A stretch of 34,597 nt of DNA from an uncultured Parabacteroides sp. (lineage in GTDB: Bacteria; Bacteroidota; Bacteroidia; Bacteroidales; Tannerellaceae), in NCBI GenBank assembly GCA_934725305.1, contig CAKVBA010000029.1, positions 1-34,597 of the forward strand, read 5' to 3'. The notes under the pieces were generated by a model, which was not told the DNA's origin, searched no databases, and saw only the letters and a list, made by a program, of their open reading frames with translations. Shown piece by piece: positions 24,526-32,644 of the stretch. The position numbers were made by a program, and so were the translations under genes. Within the stretch, counting starts at the first letter, position 1. Every line of letters begins with the position of its first letter.

Positions 24526-27525
24526 ATGAAGAGAATACTTATTCCGCTATGCCTTGTATTGGGTAGTCATGTGGCAATCGGGCAGAGATCGCATCAGTTT
24601 GATGTGACAGACCGTCTGTTTGTGGAAGGCAAAGAATTGTTTAGTCTAAAGAATTATGCAGGTTGTATCGATAAGTTAGAGGCTTATAAGCAGCATGCCG
24701 CCGATGCCGATCTGGTGCAGGAGGCAGACTTTATGTTGGTCTGTTCTGCGTATGAGCAGGGAAGACCTAATGCAATCGAATTATTGAAAGGCTATCTGGA
24801 TATTTATCCGGCTTCACGGCATAGTGATGAGGTCTGTTTCCGTATTGCTTCGGCTCACTTTGGACGTGGTGACTACGAAAAAGCGGTCTTCTGGTTTGGT
24901 GAATCGAATATCGACATGCTGGGGCTGGAAGAGCAGGAGGCATACAGCTTCCGTCTGGCCTATTCCTTGTTGCAGACCGGCAAGATGGACAAAGCCCGTA
25001 ACTATTTCTCTCGTATCGAACAGATGGGAACTACCTATCGCAAGGCCGCAGTCTATTATTTGGCCTATATCGATTATGCTTCGGGCAACTATCCAAGTGC
25101 TTTGGCGGAATTTACCCGCTTGAAAGATCATGCCGAGTATCGGGAGCAGGCTCTTTATTACATCACACAGATCTATTTTATCCAGAATAAATATGAGAAG
25201 GCAATCCGTGAAGGAGAAGAGCTGTTGGCTGCTTATCCCGATCGCAAAGATAATGCGGAGATCTATCGTGTAGTAGGTAACTCTTATTATCACATGGGCA
25301 ATGCCAACAAGGCTGTCAGTGCCTTGAGCAAGTATGTGGCATCAACCGATGAGCCTTTGCGTGGCGATCTCTATATCTTGGGCGTATGTTATTATGACCG
25401 TGGCAACTACAGCAGTGCTGTGAATATGTTGGGCCGTACGGTACGCGAAAATGATGCGTTGACACAGAATGCTTACCTTTATTTAGGTCAGAGCTATCTG
25501 AAGCTCAAGGATAAGAACAACGCTCGCATGGCTTTTGAATCAGCAGCAACCTCTTCCTTTGATAAGCGTGTTACCGAGGTGGCCATGTATAACTATGGTC
25601 TGTTGATTCATGAGACGGGCTTTACCGGCTTTGGTGAGTCTGTGACCATCTTCGAAGACTTCCTGAATGATTTCCCCAGCTCGCCTTATGCAGATAAGGT
25701 GAACGACTACTTGGTGGAGGTTTATCTGACTACGAAAAACTATGAAGCAGCTTTGGCTTCTATCAATAAGATCAAACACCCCGGATCTAAGATTATGCAG
25801 GCAAAGCAAAACATCCTGTTCCAGTTGGGTACGCAGTCCTTTACCAACATGAAACTCGATGAGGCTATCGAGCTGTTTAACCAGGCCATTGCGTTGGGCT
25901 CCTACAACGAAGAGGCTCGTAGCGAAGCCTACTTCTGGCGTGGTGAATCTTATTACCGTAAGGGAGATTTTGCTCAGGCTATCTCAGACTATAGAACTTA
26001 TCAGAGTATAACTAAGCAGCGCGATACAGATATGTATGCGTTGGCCTTTTATAACTTAGGTTATAGCTATTTCAAGCAGAAAGACTATCACGAAGCGATG
26101 AATCGTTTCCGTCAGTATGTCGATATAGAAAAGAATCAGCAGGCCGCTTCTTTGGCAGATGCCTATAACCGTATCGGAGACTGTCAGTTCCACAACCGTC
26201 AGTTTGGATCGGCCGAAGAGAGTTATGCTTATGCAGCCCAGTTGCAACCGTCGGCAGGTGATTACTCGATGTATCAGAAGGGCTTTGTAATGGGCTTGCG
26301 TAAAGACTATAAGGGCAAGATCAATGCGATGGATCGCTTGATCCGCGAATTCCCCGAATCTCAGTATGTCGATGATGCGCTGTTTGAAAAGGGTCGTGCC
26401 TACGTTATGTTAGAGAATAACCGTAGTGCCGCTCAAGCCTTTGAAACCTTGGTGCAGAAGTTCCCGCAGAGCAGCCTGACCCGTAAGGCCGGTGTTCAGT
26501 TAGGTCTGATCTACTTTAATGACAATCAGCCCGAAAAGGCAATTGCCGCTTATAAGGCAGTGATTGATAACTTCCCGGGCAGCGAAGAGGCAAAAGTCTC
26601 TTTGCAGGACTTGAAATCTCTTTATGTTGATTTGAATGATATCAACTCGTATGCCTCTTATGTGAATTCATTGGGCGGTAATGTGCGTGTGGATGTGAGC
26701 GAACAGGATTCGTTGACCTATCTGGCTGCCGAGAAGCTCTTTATGAAGGGAGACAATGAAGGAGCTCGCCGTAGTCTGGTAAGCTATCTGCAGAACTATC
26801 CGGAGGGAGCTTTCAGCTCAAATGCAAACTTCTATTTGGGAAGTATTGCTTTTGGCAAGAAGGATTATTCCGAAGCTAAGCGTTTGTTTGCCGAGGTGAT
26901 TACCAGCGGTGATACCAAGTTCTTGGAAGAGTCTGTGGCGCGTAAGGCCGAGATTGAATATATGGAAGAGGATTATGAGGCTGCTATGGAAAGCTTCAAA
27001 CGCTTGCAGATTGTAGCGGAAAATCCGGAAAACAAGGAGGCTTCTCGCTTGGGTGTGATGCGTTGTGCTTTGCAGACAGGACAGCAGAAAGAGGCGTTGT
27101 TGGCTGCAACTGAGTTGTTGAAACTTCCGAAGCTGTCTCCTGAGATTGAGTTAGAGGCCCGTTATGTGCGTGCAAAGGCCTATATCGACATGAAGCAGGA
27201 GCAGAAGGCTCTGGCCGACTTGAAGGTGTTGAGCAAAGATGCGCGAACAACCTATGGTGCTGAGGCTACCTATTTGTTGGCCCAACTGTATTATGACATG
27301 AATGACGATAAGAATGCTGAAAAGGTATTGGATAGCTTTGCCAAGAATGGAACACCTCATCAGTATTGGTTGGCCCGTGGCTTTATTCTTTGGGCTGATA
27401 TCTATATCCGTCAGGGCGATGATGTGCAGGCACGTGTTTATTTGAACAGCTTGCAGAACAACTATAAGGGCGATGATGATATTGCCGGTATGATCGAGAA
27501 CAGATTGGGTAAACTTAAGAAATAA
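24526..27525 (+). CDS. Large periplasmic/envelope TPR protein
   Basis: The ATG at 24526 (the preceding GTG at 24523 is dispensable) gives MKRILIPLCLVLGSHVAIGQ, a signal peptide, and a 999-residue protein. Nearly the whole mature chain consists of tetratricopeptide-type helical pairs with the usual W/L-G-Y-A-F-A-P spacing, for example YYLAYIDYASGNYPSALAEF, YYHMGNANKAVSAL, FYNLGYSYFKQKDYHEAMNRF and LGLIYFNDNQPEKAIAAYKAVIDNFP. No catalytic motif is evident. Such solenoids scaffold protein complexes or bind partner peptides at the cell envelope. The stop codon is only 3 nt before the next gene's start, which encodes an outer-membrane beta-barrel, so a functional pair is likely. The partner and process are unknown. 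Confidence 0.9.
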   Translation: MKRILIPLCLVLGSHVAIGQRSHQFDVTDRLFVEGKELFSLKNYAGCIDKLEAYKQHAADADLVQEADFMLVCSAYEQGRPNAIELLKGYLDIYPASRHSDEVCFRIASAHFGRGDYEKAVFWFGESNIDMLGLEEQEAYSFRLAYSLLQTGKMDKARNYFSRIEQMGTTYRKAAVYYLAYIDYASGNYPSALAEFTRLKDHAEYREQALYYITQIYFIQNKYEKAIREGEELLAAYPDRKDNAEIYRVVGNSYYHMGNANKAVSALSKYVASTDEPLRGDLYILGVCYYDRGNYSSAVNMLGRTVRENDALTQNAYLYLGQSYLKLKDKNNARMAFESAATSSFDKRVTEVAMYNYGLLIHETGFTGFGESVTIFEDFLNDFPSSPYADKVNDYLVEVYLTTKNYEAALASINKIKHPGSKIMQAKQNILFQLGTQSFTNMKLDEAIELFNQAIALGSYNEEARSEAYFWRGESYYRKGDFAQAISDYRTYQSITKQRDTDMYALAFYNLGYSYFKQKDYHEAMNRFRQYVDIEKNQQAASLADAYNRIGDCQFHNRQFGSAEESYAYAAQLQPSAGDYSMYQKGFVMGLRKDYKGKINAMDRLIREFPESQYVDDALFEKGRAYVMLENNRSAAQAFETLVQKFPQSSLTRKAGVQLGLIYFNDNQPEKAIAAYKAVIDNFPGSEEAKVSLQDLKSLYVDLNDINSYASYVNSLGGNVRVDVSEQDSLTYLAAEKLFMKGDNEGARRSLVSYLQNYPEGAFSSNANFYLGSIAFGKKDYSEAKRLFAEVITSGDTKFLEESVARKAEIEYMEEDYEAAMESFKRLQIVAENPENKEASRLGVMRCALQTGQQKEALLAATELLKLPKLSPEIELEARYVRAKAYIDMKQEQKALADLKVLSKDARTTYGAEATYLLAQLYYDMNDDKNAEKVLDSFAKNGTPHQYWLARGFILWADIYIRQGDDVQARVYLNSLQNNYKGDDDIAGMIENRLGKLKK

Positions 27526-27528
27526 TTG

Positions 27529-29301
27529 ATGACGATGAAGACGAATAATATAAAGGTATTGTGTGTATTGGCTTTCTTGGGCGGTGCTTCTGTGGCCAGT
27601 GCACAGGTGGATACTTCAAAGAGTAAGAATCTGAACCGCGAAATGACCTTGGAACGCGAATACGACCCTTCTGTGCAGGATGCCAGCAAGGTGAATACGC
27701 TACCCGAGATCAAAGAGCCTGAGGTGCGTAAAATTCCGATTGATTATGCAACTTTCACCACTCCGACCGATCCGAAAAAGGAGATCGGACTGTTACCTTC
27801 AGGCAATGTGATGACGCAGATGAATTATAACAAACGTCGTGGTTATCTGAATTTGGGTGTTGGTTCTCCTATGAATCTGAATGGAGACTTGGGCTATCAT
27901 CTCCTCAGTACCAGTACGGATCTGCTGAATGTATGGTTCTCTCATCGCTCTGCGCACGGTAAGGTGAAGTATATTCAAGAGGAGCTGGACGATGTGAAGG
28001 TAAAGGCTAAATTGAATGACAATTTGGGCGGTCTTGATTTCCGTCACCATTTTAATAAGCTGACGTTGAATATGGGGGCCAAGTTCGGCTATTCTGCATT
28101 CAACTATTACGGTGCAACAGAGCAGTTGTTGGGTAATACAGATTGGGAAGCTCTGGTGAACGAATATGAATCACAAGCTAATCAGACCATTCAGGCACAT
28201 ATGGGTGTGGAATCCAAAGAGGATGCTCATATCGGTTATTTGTTGGATTTGGGTGTGACCAACTTCTCGCACAAGAAGGGATTGGATATCAACGACAAGA
28301 TGATGGAGAATACCTTTGAAGCTAAGTTTGACATGAATGCCGGTTTTAATGGAAACATGCGTGTTGGCGTTGGTGGTTTGGCCGAATACTTCCATTATGG
28401 AAACTTGGCGAATGATGGCAACTTGAATGCGAAAGCTTCGAGTGGCTATGCTGGTTATCATTTTGAGAACCATGCAGAGATTATGCTTTCTCCCTATTTC
28501 AAGGTTGATGGTGATTCTTGGAAGTTGAAATTGGGCGCAAATGTGATGATGGAAACGGGCGAAAACAAGTTTATGGCCTCTCCGAATATTGCAGCTGATT
28601 TTGATTTGGGCAGCAAGACCGAGTTATATCTGAATGCCGGTGGTAAGATGTATTCCAACAGTCTGTATGAGACTTCGCGCATAAACCGTTACTTCATCCA
28701 GAGTGACGAGTTGCTGCCTTCTCGTAATTGGATAGATGCCGTCATTGGTTTGCGAAGTGGTGTAGCTCCCGGTTTCTGGTTCGATCTCTTTGCCGGTTAC
28801 AAGATAACAGACGATGATGTGTTCTTCGTCCCGACTTATCGTCATAATCAGTTGGGCGCTTTGTATGGTGCACTTCAGTTCGATTCAAAGCATGGTTTTG
28901 GTGGAGCCAGTCTGAAGTATAACTATCAGCAGCTGTTCGAAATCCGTTTGAAAGGCGTTTATAACAGCTGGAAGGTAGAATCGGACAACTCGGATGTTCC
29001 GGTAGAGGCATATGGCAAACCGGAGCTGGAGATTTCAGCCGGTGTAACGGTTAAGCCGATCAATAAGTTAGCTGTCGATGTCGATTACTACTTAGCTACT
29101 GGCCGTCAGGCATTGGTAGAAAAAACTTTGGTTGAAATGAAGAATATCAATGAGCTGAATGTGACAGGAACTTATAGTTTGAACGATACTTTTGGTTTTT
29201 ATGTGAAGCTGCAAAATGTATTGTGTCAGAAATATGAGATGTATTATGGATATCCATTGCAGAACTTCAGTGGTATGGTGGGTGTGAATATCAATTTCTA
29301 A
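27529..29301 (+). CDS. Outer-membrane beta-barrel protein (plugless, TonB-receptor-like barrel)
   Basis: Starts at ATG 27529, or possibly ATG 27535 (MKTNNIKVLCVLAFLGGASVASAQ); either gives a signal peptide. The protein has about 590 residues. After the signal comes a short linker (LEREYDPSVQDASKVNTLPEI), then alternating amphipathic strands to the end, which is a terminal phenylalanine in GMVGVNINF, the usual C-terminal beta-signal. There is no TonB plug domain and no carboxypeptidase-like domain at the N-terminus. It is therefore better described as a porin-like or transporter barrel than a SusC homologue. It is tightly coupled to the upstream TPR gene and ends at a perfect 14-bp terminator. 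Confidence 0.85.
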   Translation: MTMKTNNIKVLCVLAFLGGASVASAQVDTSKSKNLNREMTLEREYDPSVQDASKVNTLPEIKEPEVRKIPIDYATFTTPTDPKKEIGLLPSGNVMTQMNYNKRRGYLNLGVGSPMNLNGDLGYHLLSTSTDLLNVWFSHRSAHGKVKYIQEELDDVKVKAKLNDNLGGLDFRHHFNKLTLNMGAKFGYSAFNYYGATEQLLGNTDWEALVNEYESQANQTIQAHMGVESKEDAHIGYLLDLGVTNFSHKKGLDINDKMMENTFEAKFDMNAGFNGNMRVGVGGLAEYFHYGNLANDGNLNAKASSGYAGYHFENHAEIMLSPYFKVDGDSWKLKLGANVMMETGENKFMASPNIAADFDLGSKTELYLNAGGKMYSNSLYETSRINRYFIQSDELLPSRNWIDAVIGLRSGVAPGFWFDLFAGYKITDDDVFFVPTYRHNQLGALYGALQFDSKHGFGGASLKYNYQQLFEIRLKGVYNSWKVESDNSDVPVEAYGKPELEISAGVTVKPINKLAVDVDYYLATGRQALVEKTLVEMKNINELNVTGTYSLNDTFGFYVKLQNVLCQKYEMYYGYPLQNFSGMVGVNINF

Positions 29302-29339
29302 GAGCACTTGTCATTTTACTACTTCTGACGCACTTTACG

Positions 29340-29384
29340 AGACTGTATCAAAAACAACCATTTTGATACAGTCTTTTCTTTTTT
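29340..29384. terminator. Terminator between convergent beta-barrel and small TPR genes
   Basis: AGACTGTATCAAAA (29340-29353) pairs perfectly with TTTTGATACAGTCT (29361-29374), followed by a T-rich run to 29384. The stem sits between convergent genes and may serve both. Confidence 0.9.
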
Positions 29385-29417
29385 GGGTACGTCAGAGTTT
29401 ATATTCGCAGATGCGAC

Positions 29418-29681
29418 TTACTGATTAAACATGTCTTTATTGTAGAAGTTGAGAATATCAATCAGCATATTATGAGCCTGAACGGCCGGACTGTCGGGAT
29501 TCAGCTCGATGGCCTGCAGGTAATTGTTGAGAGCTTGGCGTACATCCTGCTGCTTGCGGTAAGCATTTCCACGTAGGTAATAAGCTTCGTCGCACTGAGG
29601 ATGTTCGGCAATATATGTATTGAGCAGGCGGATGGCTTCTTGGGTCTTCCCCTGTTGAATAAGTTGTTTAATGGTTTCCAT
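29418..29681 (-). CDS. Small TPR-repeat protein
   Basis: The ATG at 29681 (METIKQLIQQGKTQEAIRLLNTYIAEHPQCDEAYYLRGNAY) gives an 87-residue protein; the 11 codons upstream in the open frame look non-coding. It contains about two tetratricopeptide motifs (LINTYIAEHPQCDEAYYLRGN-type and QALNNYLQAIELNPDSPAV) and no signal peptide, so a cytoplasmic adaptor role is likely. A consensus -7 box (TATCTTTG, minus strand, 29719 to 29712) lies 31 nt upstream of the start. It is divergent from topA. Confidence 0.85.
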   Translation of the reverse strand: METIKQLIQQGKTQEAIRLLNTYIAEHPQCDEAYYLRGNAYRKQQDVRQALNNYLQAIELNPDSPAVQAHNMLIDILNFYNKDMFNQ

Positions 29682-29711
29682 CAGATTGAAATTTTGTGTT
29701 GATTTGAAAGA

Positions 29712-29719
29712 CAAAGATA
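29712..29719 (-). promoter_or_regulatory. -7 box of the small TPR gene
   Basis: CAAAGATA on the plus strand reads TATCTTTG on the minus strand (TAnnTTTG). No clear TTTG partner is seen at 19-21 nt. Confidence 0.55.
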
Positions 29720-29780
29720 TACTTATATGGCCTATTTTACTTCTGAAAGTGACTGAAAAACTGATTTTTTTACGAGGGAA

Positions 29781-29812
29781 TTGGTGTTAAGTAAATTATT
29801 TATGTATGTTTG
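29781..29812 (+). promoter_or_regulatory. Promoter of topA
   Basis: TTG at 29781-29783, a 21-nt spacer and TATGTTTG at 29805-29812 match the Bacteroidetes promoter. The ATG follows 31 nt later. Confidence 0.65.
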
Positions 29813-29843
29813 CACTCGATTTCAAAGAAGAGTAAGGAAGAGT

Positions 29844-32198
29844 ATGCAAAAAAATCTGGTAATAGTGGAGTCACCCGCCAAAGCAAAGACCATTGAAAAG
29901 TTCTTGGGTAAGGACTATAAGGTTATGTCAAGCTATGGCCATATCCGTGATCTGAAAACGAAAGAGTTTAGTATTGATGTTGATCATAACTATGCTCCCG
30001 TATATGAAATACCGGCCGATAAGAAGAAATTGGTAACCGAGTTGAAGAACGAAGCAAAGCAAGCCGAACAGGTGTGGTTGGCATCTGATGAGGACCGCGA
30101 AGGAGAGGCTATTTCATGGCACTTGTATGAGGTGTTGAAATTGAAGCCTGAAAACACAAAGCGAATTGTCTTTCACGAAATTACCAAGAGTGCTATTCTG
30201 CATGCTATTGAAACTCCCCGTCATATAGATATTAATCTGGTAAATGCACAGCAGGCGCGTCGTGTATTGGACCGTATTGTGGGTTTTGAGCTATCGCCGA
30301 TACTGTGGCGCAAAGTGAAACCCGCCTTGTCTGCCGGACGTGTGCAGTCTGTGGCTGTACGTCTGATAGTAGAGCGAGAGCGTGAAATCAAGGACTTCGT
30401 GTCCGAAGCCGCCTTCCGTGTAATAGCCAATTTCTTGTTGCCCGATGGTACAACTGTGTTGAAGGCTGAATTGAGCCGCCGTTTGCATGACAAGGAAGAG
30501 GTGAACCGATTCTTGGAATCATGCAAAGATGCTACCTTTACCATTGATGATATCACAACTAAACCGGTCAAGAAATCACCGGCTCCTCCTTTTACAACCT
30601 CTACTTTGCAGCAAGAGGCTGCTCGTAAATTGGGTTACTCTGTGTCACAGACCATGATTATTGCCCAGCGTCTCTACGAATCGGGATTGATTACCTATAT
30701 GCGTACCGACTCTGTCAACTTGAGTGATTTGGCTTTGGGCACAGCGAAGGAGACTATTTTTAATACGTATGGCGAGGAATATTATAAGTTCCGTCAATAT
30801 CATACCAAGAGCAAGGGAGCACAAGAGGCTCACGAAGCTATTCGACCGACCTATATAGGTAATGCTGAGATTAGTGGAAATGCGCAGGAGAAGCGTTTGT
30901 ATGAGTTGATCCGTAAGCGTACTATTGCTTCGCAGATGGCTGATGCCGCGTTGGAGCGTACAACTATCTCGGTAGGTATTGGTGGCATGAAAGAGCGTTT
31001 TGTTGCCGTAGGTGAGGTGATTACATTCGATGGCTTCCTGCAGGTATATCGTGAGAGCTATGACGATGAGACTGAAAAGGAACAGGAGAATGGATTGCTG
31101 CCTCCAGTTGAACTGAACGAAGTGTTGTCATTACAGCATATTGAGGCAACCGAACGCTTTACCCAGCGTCCACCGCGTTATACCGAAGCAAGCCTGGTGC
31201 GTCGTCTGGAAGAATTAGGTATTGGACGACCTTCAACCTATGCGCCTACTATTCAGACTATTCAGAATAGAGAATATGTAGTAAAGGGTGATAAAGAGGG
31301 CGTTAAACGCGACTATTGCGTGATTACCTTGGAAAAGGGCGTGATTACGGAAACTGAAAAGACGGAGACCGCGGGAGCGGACCGCAATAAGTTGATGCCG
31401 ACTGATATTGGTATTGTGGTAAACGACTTTTTGATAGAGTATTTCCCGACTGTGATGGACTATAACTTTACAGCCAGTGTTGAGAAGGAATTTGATGCAG
31501 TGGCTGAAGGGGAAATGGTCTGGACCGATGCTATTGATAAGTTCTATAAGATGTTCCATCCGATAGTGGAACAGACAGCGGCTATCCGTACCGAACATAA
31601 AGTGGGTGAACGCGAATTGGGTATCGATCCGAAGAGTGGCCGACCGGTGTTTGTGAAGATTGGCCGTTATGGTCCTGTTGCTCAGATTGGGCAGGCTCAT
31701 CCAGGAGATAAAGAGGCTCCAAAGCCACAGTTTGCAACTTTGCTGAAGGGACAGTCTATTGAGACAATCACGTTGGAAGAGGCTCTGAAGCTGTTTGAAT
31801 TGCCTCGTCATATCGGCGAATATAATGGTAAGGAGATGGTGGCTGCTGTAGGTCGTTTCGGACCTTTTGTACGTCACGATGGTAAGTTCATCTCTATCCC
31901 GAAAGGGTTGAATCCGATGACGATTACAGCAGAAGAGGCGATTGAATTGATTGAGGCTAAACGCTTGAAAGAGGCTCAGCGTCATGTGAAATCGTTTGAA
32001 GAGAATCCTGAGGTTGAGATCTTGAATGGACGCTTTGGTCCTTATATAGCTTATCAAGGCAACAACTATAAGATTCCAAAGACCGTGGAGCAACCGGCTG
32101 AGTTGACCTTGGAAGACTGTATGAAGATTATTGCAGAGGCAGCAGAGAAACCTGCTCCTAAAAAGCGCGGTCGTGTGGCAAAGAAGACGGGCAAATGA
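29844..32198 (+). CDS. topA: DNA topoisomerase I (type IA)
   Basis: The ATG at 29844 gives MQKNLVIVESPAKAKTIEKFLG, the invariant TOPRIM start; 21 upstream codons in the open frame overlap the promoter. The 784-residue protein has the acidic TOPRIM triad in ASDEDREGE (residues 80-88) and the active-site tyrosine Y285 in GLITYMRTDS. It relaxes negatively supercoiled DNA by nicking and rejoining one strand. The C-terminal part carries glycine/aromatic repeats (KIGRYGPVAQIG, VGRFGPFVRHDGKF, NGRFGPYIAYQG) and a basic tail, and contains no CxxC zinc fingers, unlike E. coli TopA. A lipoprotein gene starts 30 nt downstream. Confidence 0.97.
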   Translation: MQKNLVIVESPAKAKTIEKFLGKDYKVMSSYGHIRDLKTKEFSIDVDHNYAPVYEIPADKKKLVTELKNEAKQAEQVWLASDEDREGEAISWHLYEVLKLKPENTKRIVFHEITKSAILHAIETPRHIDINLVNAQQARRVLDRIVGFELSPILWRKVKPALSAGRVQSVAVRLIVEREREIKDFVSEAAFRVIANFLLPDGTTVLKAELSRRLHDKEEVNRFLESCKDATFTIDDITTKPVKKSPAPPFTTSTLQQEAARKLGYSVSQTMIIAQRLYESGLITYMRTDSVNLSDLALGTAKETIFNTYGEEYYKFRQYHTKSKGAQEAHEAIRPTYIGNAEISGNAQEKRLYELIRKRTIASQMADAALERTTISVGIGGMKERFVAVGEVITFDGFLQVYRESYDDETEKEQENGLLPPVELNEVLSLQHIEATERFTQRPPRYTEASLVRRLEELGIGRPSTYAPTIQTIQNREYVVKGDKEGVKRDYCVITLEKGVITETEKTETAGADRNKLMPTDIGIVVNDFLIEYFPTVMDYNFTASVEKEFDAVAEGEMVWTDAIDKFYKMFHPIVEQTAAIRTEHKVGERELGIDPKSGRPVFVKIGRYGPVAQIGQAHPGDKEAPKPQFATLLKGQSIETITLEEALKLFELPRHIGEYNGKEMVAAVGRFGPFVRHDGKFISIPKGLNPMTITAEEAIELIEAKRLKEAQRHVKSFEENPEVEILNGRFGPYIAYQGNNYKIPKTVEQPAELTLEDCMKIIAEAAEKPAPKKRGRVAKKTGK

Positions 32199-32228
32199 TA
32201 GTTTCTTACGACTAAAGATAGAATAAAA

Positions 32229-32564
32229 ATGAAGAAGTTTGTTATGATGGTGGCTGTGCTGTTCGCACTTACAGCTTGTCAGACCAAGGAATCTTATGTG
32301 AGCGATTTTCGGGGATTCATTGAAAACGTGAAAGCTGACGCAGCAGAATACACAGAACAGGATTGGGAAAAGATGGATCGGAAGTTCGCTAAGTTTTCTG
32401 ACGAACTATATGATAAATATGAAGCAGAATTAACTTCAGATGAAAAGAGCGAAATCGTTAAGTTGCAGGCGTCTTATGCTGCTATCAAGGTGAAGAGTGG
32501 CATGAAGAAAGCGGCTAAGAAGATTAACGATGCCTTGAATAGTTTGTCTGGTAAAGAAGAATAA
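32229..32564 (+). CDS. Small helical lipoprotein (possibly DUF6565-like)
   Basis: The 111-residue protein has a lipoprotein signal MKKFVMMVAVLFALTAC with Cys17. The mature part is charged and helical (SDFRGFIENVKADAAEYTEQDWEKMDRKFAKFSDELYDKYEAEL), with a second lysine-rich helix. The W-x-x-x-D-x-x-F/Y-x-x-x-x-D-E/Y pattern is common to a family of small Bacteroidetes lipoproteins, and I believe DUF6565 is one name for it, though I cannot verify that. No enzymatic motif. It follows topA by 30 nt with no evident promoter of its own, and ends 25 nt before a strong terminator. Confidence 0.8.
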   Translation: MKKFVMMVAVLFALTACQTKESYVSDFRGFIENVKADAAEYTEQDWEKMDRKFAKFSDELYDKYEAELTSDEKSEIVKLQASYAAIKVKSGMKKAAKKINDALNSLSGKEE

Positions 32565-32588
32565 TATTACTAATTCAGATGTGTTTTT

Positions 32589-32636
32589 AAGAGGCTGCAT
32601 CAAAACAGTTGTTTTGTGGTGATGCAGCCTCTTTAT
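32589..32636. terminator. Terminator between convergent lipoprotein and argS genes
   Basis: AAGAGGCTGCATC (32589-32601) pairs perfectly with GATGCAGCCTCTT (32621-32633), with inner AAAACA/TGTTTT-like complementarity and T/A-rich tails on both sides. Convergent position suggests use by both genes. Confidence 0.9.
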
Positions 32637-32644
32637 TTGTATAT

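Noticed and set aside
31233..32093. 286-residue minus-strand frame opposite topA
   Set aside because: Antisense shadow of topA; long open frames on the reverse strand arise from its codon bias, and the translation has no recognisable domain.
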